The notes below the pieces were generated by a model. The model was not told where the DNA came from. It worked only from the letters and a program-made list of their open reading frames with translations, and did not search any database. The position numbers and the translations under genes are program-made. 24,632 nt of DNA from a virus: positions 1-24,632 of the IMG/VR virus record IMGVR_UViG_3300025483_000071; one strand, written 5' to 3'. Shown in pieces: positions 20,001 through 24,632 of this stretch. The stretch's first letter is position 1. Each line of letters opens with the position of its first letter.

Positions 20001-23000
20001 TGACCAATTTCTAGAGTCATATCACCGGTTACAGGATCGTAAGAACCTGTGCTTGGAGTAAATTTACCAGTGTAAACTGATGAAGATGTAATTGCAAATG
20101 GTTCTGCTCTTACAAATGTATGAGCTCCTGCGTAACCACCTGCATCTCCAACGTTCATTGTAATTGAATCTGCAGTAACCGAAGAAATGATTAGATCAGT
20201 ATTAAATGCCGGATCTGTTGGTCTTGGGTGTGAGATCTCAACCGCAGGTGAACCACATGAGAATGTCATTGCACCTTCGTTGATCTTAATTTTCTCGCCA
20301 ATTCTTAGATCATGCTCACCAATAGTAACAGTCATAATACCTGTATTTACATTATATGTAGCAGCAGTTGGAGTATATCCATTGCCTCTTGCATATTCCA
20401 CATGCTTGATAGAGTCCGTATCTGCACTTACAAATGTATGTGCACCTAGATATCCGTCTGAGATTGCACCTGCATCAATAGCAACTGTATTTGCATCAGG
20501 TACGTCAGTAATTTCAACCATATTGTTGAAGATTGGATCTGTAACTCTTGGGTGAGAAATTTGTACATCAGTATGGGTGTTGTTAGAACACTGATATGTG
20601 ATTCCAGTTTCATCAATTACGATGTAATCACCTTTACTTAAGTTGTGTCCTACCATCTCAAATGTTGTTCTACCAGATGCTGGGTCGTAAGTACTTCCTG
20701 TTGGAGTATAATTACGTTTTACTTCAGCATAGGTTTTAACAGCATTTGCTTTTGCTCTTACAAATGTATGAGCTCCTGTGTAACCGTTTGCATCACCAGC
20801 ATTAACCGTAATAACGTCGCCGGCAACATTTGTAATTTGCATTGGTTTTCTAAATAGAGGATCAGTCGCTCTTGGATGAGAGATTTCAACTACTGGAGAA
20901 CCGCATGAGAATGTGATAGACTCTTTTTCTACAATAATCATATCACCAATTTCATAGCTATGATTTGGTAATGTAAGAGTCATTACACCAGTTACAGGAT
21001 CGTATGTCGCAGTTTCCGGTGTGAACTTTCTAGCACCAGTATTCATGATACCGATGATTTCATTGAATGAGTCTTTTGATTTTGCAATAGCGATAGAATC
21101 TGACATGGTATCAGAAACTTCGTCTCTCAAGTGTGAGAATGCACCAACTGTTTCAGTAAGCTGATCTGTAAGTAGAGTCTTACTTGTTCCGCCGCGATAT
21201 GCAATACCAGCTTGGATAGCATTGAAGTTTGTACCCAACTGCATGTCTCTCATTGCAGCAGGAACGATGTACTCTTTCGTATCTCTCTGACATTTTTCTG
21301 AATCGTAGAAGAACCACTCTTCGTCAGCCCAGTTCATCATGTAGTCTTGGATCCAAGTACGGTTATGTTGTAGCTTAGCTCTAGCGTTACGCTTATCTGC
21401 AGAGATTGCGGTGTCGTCACTAAATGTGATTGCTGAACCAAGAACTGCTACTGCACTATCTTTTACAGATACAAGAGTATGTACACCGTTATATCCTGTA
21501 GTTCCAACATTTACAGTAATTGTAGTTGCTGTTGTTGATGTAATAGGAAGCGCTGATTTAAACGCAGGGTCCGATTTTCTTGGGTGTTTAAGTTCTACTA
21601 CATTACCATCTGTTGCACAAGTAAATGTGAATCCTTCTGGTTCTAGAAGAATATATCTTCCAACGTCAAGGCTGTGAGTACCTATAGTGATCTCAAAGTC
21701 ACCTGTTGAAGATGTGTAATTTACCGCAGTTGGCGTAAACTTATCACCATCATTCTTGAGGATGCCAATAATCTCGTTAAACTTCTCATATGCTTCTGCA
21801 GCAAATACTGCAGAGTTAGCTTGAGTTAACTCGTCTGTTGAGAAACGTAGTCTCTCATATGCAGCAATTGTTTCTTCTCTTTGCGCACCGATTACGTTCT
21901 TAGCAGCTTTAAAGTAATATGCATTACCGGCTGTTACAGAGTTGTAGTTTGTATCAAGCATTGTGTCATACTTGACTGCTGGTAAGATAAACTCGCGAAC
22001 GTCTCTCTTACATTTAGCAGAATCGTATGCATAGAATTCTTCGTTATTATCTAGCCAGTCGATAAACTCTTCGATAATGAATTCGCGGTTGTCTTGTACA
22101 ACTTCACGAGATGCAGTTGCAGGAGCATTACCTGTATCGGTAAAGATAATATTGTTTGCAAATTCTTCACCATTCTTAAGAACGTTGAGTGTTTCATCGA
22201 TTGATGTTGCAACTCTATCATTTACTTCTGTGTTTGCATTTCTAAAGATATGCTCGATAGAATCTTTTAGATGCTCAATAGAACCAACTGTTTCGGTAAG
22301 CTGTTCATTTACAACAACATATGAAATCGGGGAGCGATAAGTAATACCGTTTAGGCGACCCCAGTAGTTGCCTTTGGTTGCAATGTCTAGTCCAGTGTTC
22401 TCTACAATGATTCCAGTATCACGGAAACACTTGTCTGCATTATACCCTTGGTAGCCAAGACCCACATCAGAATTCAATGCAGAGGCCGGGTGTGTAGTGT
22501 TTGCAGTCAAGAAATTGACCATGTCGTCAACGATTGCTTGCTTATTATCTGAGAGAGCATCTGCAAAATCTGTATTAGAAAGAAGAACAATGCTATCTGC
22601 TTCTGCAGGTTTAACAATTGTTGTTTTACCGCTAGCTCTCATTGAGATGTCACCGAACTGAGAACCTGAGTTGTTCAACGTAACCTGTCCACCGTCAAGA
22701 GCAAAGAACGCCTGACGAGTAAAGATTGACAATGAACCGATACCGTTGATACCAGCACCGTTCTTAGCAACGTATCCTGTACCGTTTTGAGTACGAGGTG
22801 TAAAACCAAAACAAAGTAGATATGTGTAGAGTGAGTCAGTATCTAGAACTGCTCTGTCCATAAGCGCACAACCACCGCCTCTACCGATTAGTCTGTTCGG
22901 AAAGTCGTCAATGCCAAGACTTACAACTTCAGCTGTACCGCCTCTTTGCGCTGTTAGAATATCTCCTGGCTCTACGTTACCTTTAAGGTTACGAACGTGA

Positions 23001-24632
23001 ACTGTATTAGGCAGATCGTCAATATACGATATAACTCCTACAGCACCGCTTGAGAATACAACTTCATCATCAATCTCAAAGTTTGCTTGTCCTACAACAT
23101 TGGTAACATAGAATTCTCGTCCAAGATCGTAGATTGTGCCTTTTGAGTTGAATGGATTGAGTGAAGGTTCAACATCCAAACGGTTAAAGTTTGAAAGCTG
23201 AGAGGAGTCTCTGATGTATGGAGATCTTCTCATTAGAGCGCCCGGACGATAAACAATAGCGAAACCGCCTTCAGGATGATCGAAGTTATCGACCTCGAAG
23301 TTCATGTATGAGAAACCTTGTACGTAACAACCAGACCCGACTTGGATACCGTTTGTTTGTTCCCAACCTGGAAGTTTTTGAATTACTGTTGCATACTGAC
23401 CAGCAGTAGATGTTAACGAACAATCATCTGGAAGTGAGATTGGTTCATCGACATAATAAGTGCCTGGTCCGACGGAGATGTGTATAGCGTTGTTAATATC
23501 GTTTCTATTATACGAACCACCGGCTTTCTCCAATGCAAGTTCTTCAGCTCTTTTCAATGTTTGTACTGGTCTTAGAAGTGTACCATCATTTTCGTCTTCA
23601 CCGTCTGCTGAGACGTGAACCTTAAGAGCTTTTTCTGTTTTTCTTGAGAATTCGTCATAAAGCTGACGATAAGTCATTTGCTCTACATCGCCAGTCTTAA
23701 CATTTTTAAGGGCGAAATAACTATCTTCGTCGATAGGAGCTTCAAACTTTTTGGTTAGATCCATGTCAAAATCGACAAGCTTAGAATCGTCGATTGTTGA
23801 ATTAGAGATTAATGAATCTTCTACATTACCGTCTGTAAATGTAGATTTATTTTGTTGTAGTTCAGTTGCAGCAGAATTGTTGATAGTCATATTTTCTGCA
23901 ACAGTATTTTCCATAGTACCTTGGAATGCACTGTTTGCGATGACTGAATTCTGTACTGTGCCTTGGTCAATAGTTGTATTTGTAAATACGTTATTGTTAC
24001 CAGTGCCGTCTGAGAAATCTGAATTTACTAGGCTTGTGTTATTAGCAGTAGAATCGTTTAGTTCTGAATTTGTAATAACAATATTATTTGCAGTTGTATC
24101 AATGATAGCAGAGTTACTGATTGTCGTATCATATACGCTACCGTTAGCGAATACAGATCTAGTTATTACAACATTATCAAGATCGGTGTCGCGAATATCT
24201 GAGTTAGAGATATCAACATCCCAGATCTGAGTATTGCCATAGATCTCTACATCAAAAATGTCACCGTTTGAGAAGTTTGTGGTGACGATTGTTGAGTTAG
24301 ACATAAATGCATCTTCAAGAATAATCTCGTCGATGGTAATATTTGTAAGGATAAGACCGTTAGCAGTACCTTGATCGATAGTAACGTTATTATACTCTGA
24401 ATCGTCAATTGTAGAATTTGTAAGAGTAACGTTGTTTCCAGTACCGTCATTAAACTGAGAATCAGTAATAACAGACTGAGACATTGTTACGTTGTTAGCA
24501 GACGAGTTTGTAATTGTACCAAGATCGATAGTGGTATGAGTAAATACGTTGTTGTTACCAGTACCGTCTGAGAAATCAGAGTTTGCTATTTGAAGTTGAT
24601 CACCAGTAGAGCCTTCAAGACTTCCGCCAATA
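14009..24632 (-). CDS. Giant modular virion structural protein, at least 3540 aa, 5' end outside the window
   Basis: The frame is open from the right edge (last whole codon at 24631) to TAA at 14009. An ATG at 24484 is internal: 49 more in-frame codons lie upstream without a stop and carry the same repeat, so the true start is beyond the window. Visible parts in order: pentapeptide-repeat tract (24583-23771); a linker with YFALKNVKTGDV; a beta-helix-like domain (about 23620-22619) with DGTLLRPVQTLKRAEEL and ISVGPGTYYVDEPI; then, to about 14800, alternating helical CxRD modules and ~100-residue beta modules ending in HTFVxA; and a C-terminal end with GGRIRWSGSDELNNQYFARG and GRTGRIEGRPF. No enzyme signature was recognised. 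By resemblance it belongs with the very large CxRD-repeat structural proteins of T4-like cyanophages and their marine relatives. Baseplate or tail appendage is the likely place. It is the largest gene here and heads the 144-aa and collagen-like genes. Confidence 0.95.
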   Translation of the reverse strand, partial: IGGSLEGSTGDQLQIANSDFSDGTGNNNVFTHTTIDLGTITNSSANNVTMSQSVITDSQFNDGTGNNVTLTNSTIDDSEYNNVTIDQGTANGLILTNITIDEIILEDAFMSNSTIVTTNFSNGDIFDVEIYGNTQIWDVDISNSDIRDTDLDNVVITRSVFANGSVYDTTISNSAIIDTTANNIVITNSELNDSTANNTSLVNSDFSDGTGNNNVFTNTTIDQGTVQNSVIANSAFQGTMENTVAENMTINNSAATELQQNKSTFTDGNVEDSLISNSTIDDSKLVDFDMDLTKKFEAPIDEDSYFALKNVKTGDVEQMTYRQLYDEFSRKTEKALKVHVSADGEDENDGTLLRPVQTLKRAEELALEKAGGSYNRNDINNAIHISVGPGTYYVDEPISLPDDCSLTSTAGQYATVIQKLPGWEQTNGIQVGSGCYVQGFSYMNFEVDNFDHPEGGFAIVYRPGALMRRSPYIRDSSQLSNFNRLDVEPSLNPFNSKGTIYDLGREFYVTNVVGQANFEIDDEVVFSSGAVGVISYIDDLPNTVHVRNLKGNVEPGDILTAQRGGTAEVVSLGIDDFPNRLIGRGGGCALMDRAVLDTDSLYTYLLCFGFTPRTQNGTGYVAKNGAGINGIGSLSIFTRQAFFALDGGQVTLNNSGSQFGDISMRASGKTTIVKPAEADSIVLLSNTDFADALSDNKQAIVDDMVNFLTANTTHPASALNSDVGLGYQGYNADKCFRDTGIIVENTGLDIATKGNYWGRLNGITYRSPISYVVVNEQLTETVGSIEHLKDSIEHIFRNANTEVNDRVATSIDETLNVLKNGEEFANNIIFTDTGNAPATASREVVQDNREFIIEEFIDWLDNNEEFYAYDSAKCKRDVREFILPAVKYDTMLDTNYNSVTAGNAYYFKAAKNVIGAQREETIAAYERLRFSTDELTQANSAVFAAEAYEKFNEIIGILKNDGDKFTPTAVNYTSSTGDFEITIGTHSLDVGRYILLEPEGFTFTCATDGNVVELKHPRKSDPAFKSALPITSTTATTITVNVGTTGYNGVHTLVSVKDSAVAVLGSAITFSDDTAISADKRNARAKLQHNRTWIQDYMMNWADEEWFFYDSEKCQRDTKEYIVPAAMRDMQLGTNFNAIQAGIAYRGGTSKTLLTDQLTETVGAFSHLRDEVSDTMSDSIAIAKSKDSFNEIIGIMNTGARKFTPETATYDPVTGVMTLTLPNHSYEIGDMIIVEKESITFSCGSPVVEISHPRATDPLFRKPMQITNVAGDVITVNAGDANGYTGAHTFVRAKANAVKTYAEVKRNYTPTGSTYDPASGRTTFEMVGHNLSKGDYIVIDETGITYQCSNNTHTDVQISHPRVTDPIFNNMVEITDVPDANTVAIDAGAISDGYLGAHTFVSADTDSIKHVEYARGNGYTPTAATYNVNTGIMTVTIGEHDLRIGEKIKINEGAMTFSCGSPAVEISHPRPTDPAFNTDLIISSVTADSITMNVGDAGGYAGAHTFVRAEPFAITSSSVYTGKFTPSTGSYDPVTGDMTLEIGQHSLPVGKYVMLADESIRFSCANTSTGDIGAISHPRDGEPSFRKPVRISAVTDTAITMNVGNAGGYAGVHTFVSAKVDSVDTNAIYWTDPAKVASYHTPTGVDYNPATGDMVIDFGTPHDFTTSDHIEFKPASIVLSCVNTATLETIEIAHPRIGEPNYEFPLKVTAVAANTITVNPGGAGGYTGTHTFVRADYDAVVKTPDRVTRNGALARKQLQANKAFLQAEVDAWLKDNYFVYDDKRCARDTGYILDAVRRDMATGSNVNAVFAGLAYRTGNASAENVVNNQLTETVGAITWLKGKINTITSGAAATAADAAFDEIIDIMNNGAGNADARTFGASYVSQDTLDAREILQSNKAFLQDEVTAWIANTHPDLSYNVADCERDLGYFIDAVSWDVQHGSNAATVNNARVYFDNAVSVLAEQEKPVTAEAYAYIADIAGGLVRQEVVRTQQNATTQTYANTLTPTFAGYNPVSGIMTLTIPSHGKSVGDYIVIAEDGITFECGSPATQISHPRASDPYFNTPIEITKVDGDILTMYVGTAQGYTEAHTFVSAATDCVKPSVAPAVGTEVEKLFRTISDIIEEDDYKTTFGIEGYEDTDGYVSGGEGYGTDGINTGLTTPTIKEPTLSGTGYDSATITMFEEIAGASAKYQTEIIDYIRETYNGLAYQEDKCPRDVGYVVDAVSEDIEYGGDSATIHAARYYFEGAINVLPLYQREPTRLAFEHIANLMEDVVTETAITPTTGNALTQDTSGLPADAATGTEVKRLANIISDITDDRLVIPDYRGSLDITQKPEARIKNLPSANTDIAPLIEPSRTYARKALQMNKGFIQDEVVGYINDTYFTYDEDKCARDVGYIIDSVRRDVETNSDYSSKYAGRAYRAGNPSTDAVINDQLAETIEAIKYVRKDIEAQLTGTALATASGAFDNIINIMKDGVSGLTYNFGTSRIGVSQGNSTDGLVANRTFLQKEGRAYFEQTYPTLWAALSADQRDKCERDIGFMVDAVSWDIRHGSNVAMRDVASLYFDQGTSVLPADQKTETAGIFAHVATVAERILLKQTVTPTTGNTETVSTAFGNVITQVAQDAEDLFNIVTNTIIEDSLFGLPAPVFPDTGNAGATGYADALDVSKITARKTTLQNGVNSYLQSKFDYLEYDSEKCRRDTGYMVDAISHDIQYGGNSAMWNAAQIYFVNMTNLLPLEQREPTKKAFTHMAEVMRKTIRNEDVDLRIGKRFTPTNATYDPLTGVMEVTLGAHNLAVGDYIMFEKESITFSCPPGPVEISHPRESDDSFEKPLRIDAKTATTITVQAGYAKGYAGTHTFVSATDNAVKVIRGQSFKQNKSTMAARREIAMEAKHLALMIADIADDNNPDNLPARIEPNMDWVPSIFKTEKDKVDDALEALTTSMVNHISTTYNGISYPKEKCRRDVGIMLDAISHDVQYETNYATRLAANMYFDNATSVLPFDQRQQTADFYEEMSNYISKIITGAVAGEAGGPSAATAVEGEWAADMVRIVEEAIRRDGLDAVPELIEPNTTWVDDSKVSAGKMIDGKLGDLADDVTKFISDNFTIVDYSKAKCRRDSGYIIDAMSWDLNYGGNLASRWNADFYYWNNELRIPEDTRVATAQSYRQLGKIVSDVTVGKYPGQKLRPEMGSEAQQAQAKDLGMIFYNALFYNTPKALGRTIKPNFMWEDKQNKAFRFSRDILMNNKVALQKEVQRFITSEYKFIDLPKTYRDAGNLIEILQNDLRFTDPSQNPIIKGSDKATRSFAAALFNIDSQSVFPVFNPPSAFANWRDLRFKGAGTLTERDALDNPKRWDAFVVSATGGSNPDNNDYVGEIHYWNGTGWIASGHQNNVDLLESFYKAWERMRDYINTNIAPNAAHRSMITELIDDVLIDTVLRPNFLAFGSLVESIAHQFNGASAGVNRNALPLNFRNVGAAIGATASVLSEDGGRIRWSGSDELNNQYFARGLRINGRTGRIEGRPFTSSVRKLARRASNSRAVL
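14012..14230 (-). other. C-terminal domain of the giant protein
   Basis: The last ~70 residues: LNFRNVGAAIGA, GGRIRWSGSDELNNQYFARG, LRINGRTGRIEGRPF and a basic tail (SSVRKLARRASNSR). It is free of the internal repeats and unusually rich in Arg and Gly. It could mediate attachment or trimer closure, but nothing in the sequence proves this. Confidence 0.6.
16030..16324 (-). repeat. Beta module, copy 8 (solitary)
   Basis: RFTPTNATYDPLTGVMEV, then ITFSC, EISHPRESD, ITVQAG and GTHTFVSA. It sits alone between two class-two CxRD modules, far from the tandem group. Confidence 0.85.
18330..18626 (-). repeat. Beta module, copy 7 (solitary)
   Basis: TLTPTFAGYNPVSGIMTL, then ITFECG, QISHPRASD, and AHTFVSA, ending in a cysteine (AATDCV). 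It lies between CxRD modules at 18837 and 17968. Confidence 0.85.
19415..21030 (-). repeat. Five tandem ~100-residue beta modules (copies 2-6)
   Basis: Copies at about 20740-21030, 20415-20716, 20095-20383, 19770-20067 and 19415-19720. Each reads FTPxxxxYDPxTGxMTL, then HxLxxGDYI, IxFSC, xISHPRxxDPxF, ITxNxG, GYxGxHTFVxA. Linkers are of uneven length. Copies 2 and 4 share a 33-base stretch with one difference (20753-20785 against 20105-20137). Confidence 0.9.
21430..21747 (-). repeat. Beta module, copy 1 (most diverged)
   Basis: KFTPTAVNYTSSTGDFEI, then FTFTCA, VELKHPRKSD, ITVNVG and VHTLVSV. The core residues Cys, His-Pro-Arg and His-Thr are kept, but HTFV has become HTLV. Confidence 0.8.
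22619..23620 (-). other. Beta-helix-like (pectate-lyase-like) domain of the giant protein
   Basis: Starts VHVSADGEDENDGTLLRP with PVQTLKRAEEL, then HISVGPGTYYVDEPISLPD, then short hydrophobic beta rungs (GCYVQGFSYMNFEV; FFALDGGQVTLNNSG; QFGDISMRAS). This is the usual opening of right-handed parallel beta-helix domains on phage spikes, including some depolymerases. A YVTNVVGQANFEIDDEVVFS insertion interrupts it. I see no catalytic residues that could be assigned. Confidence 0.7.
23771..24583 (-). repeat. Pentapeptide-repeat tract, 54 pentads, at the visible N-terminal side of the giant protein
   Basis: The 271 residues from 24583 to 23771 split into 54 five-residue units plus one extra residue. 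In the first two blocks a hydrophobic residue fills the fourth place of nearly every unit (NSDFS, NNVFT, NSTID, NVTID, NSDIR, DTDLD, NIVIT, NSELN, NSVIA). One register slip occurs at GNTQI-W-DVDIS and another after NSAFQ. This is the periodicity of pentapeptide-repeat proteins, which form a square right-handed beta-helix. The pattern continues to the right edge of the window. Confidence 0.85.

Larger units (their letters stand above)
14800..22440 (-). repeat. Helical CxRD modules: eleven clear copies and one degenerate
   Basis: The motif [DEA]KCxRDxGYxxDAxxxDxxxG occurs near 22407-22437, 21987-22025, 21267-21305, 19254-19289, 18837-18871, 17968-18001, 17436-17470, 17008-17041, 16516-16549, 15723-15757 and 15263-15298; a Cys-less relic (YRDAGNLIEIL) lies near 14800-14830. 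Each is preceded by a helical stretch like LQxNKxFLQxEVxAWI. Two classes follow the motif. One has AGxAYR and QLTETVxAI (for example the copies at 21267, 19254, 17436). The other has ARxYFDxATSVLPxxQR (18837, 17968, 17008, 16516, 15723). Each module keeps one cysteine next to Arg-Asp. Confidence 0.9.

Noticed and set aside
24482-24484. ATG as the start of the giant gene
   Set aside because: The frame stays open upstream to the window edge with the same pentapeptide pattern, so it is an internal methionine.
1-24632. tRNA genes, integrase, insertion sequences or attachment sites
   Set aside because: The window is almost entirely coding on one strand and no such element was recognised in the short gaps.

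Overview
The window looks like a tail or host-attachment structural region of a large tailed phage, most probably a marine T4-like myovirus. This rests on three things seen in the sequence. Every gene is a phage structural type rich in fibre repeats and reads from the minus strand. Two gene units are preceded by the T4-type late promoter octamer TATAAATA. The protein modules (DADLLDG, DAANKxYVD, YYDSDN-AYY, CxRDxGYxxDA, a peptidase S74 tail) are ones I associate with T4-like cyanophages, pelagiphages and relatives. The host cannot be read from the window: there are no tRNAs, no auxiliary metabolic genes and no core replication genes.

Layout in transcription order (minus strand, right to left). 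(1) A giant gene, 24632 to 14009, is open through the right edge. At least 3540 residues are visible. They hold a pentapeptide-repeat tract (54 pentads), a beta-helix-like domain, then a long alternation of helical CxRD modules (eleven clear copies, one degenerate) and about 100-residue beta modules (eight copies, five in tandem). (2) A 144-aa beta-rich protein overlaps its stop by one base. (3) A 1580-aa collagen-like fibre has Gly-X-Gln triplets, three related globular insertions, one cupredoxin-like domain with an amicyanin-type copper-ligand pattern, and a C-terminal self-cleaving S74 chaperone. A G/C-rich hairpin followed by T's closes this unit. (4) After a late promoter come a 108-aa protein, (5) a 1394-aa fibre protein with a TTG start, and (6) a 748-aa fibre protein. 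(7) After a second late promoter comes another fibre gene that runs off the left edge (623 codons visible).

The reading is that at least four very long fibre or baseplate-appendage proteins, plus two small likely adaptor proteins, are expressed late and assembled onto the virion. The long proteins share modules with each other, which fits growth by duplication and shuffling. The whole window is close to fully coding; the only gaps are about 55 to 100 bases and hold promoters, ribosome binding sites and one terminator. No CRISPR array, insertion sequence, tRNA or integrase was seen. The most unusual observations are the copper-site-like domain inside a phage collagen fibre, the pentapeptide tract at the visible N-terminal side of the giant protein, and the two-class modular plan of that protein.
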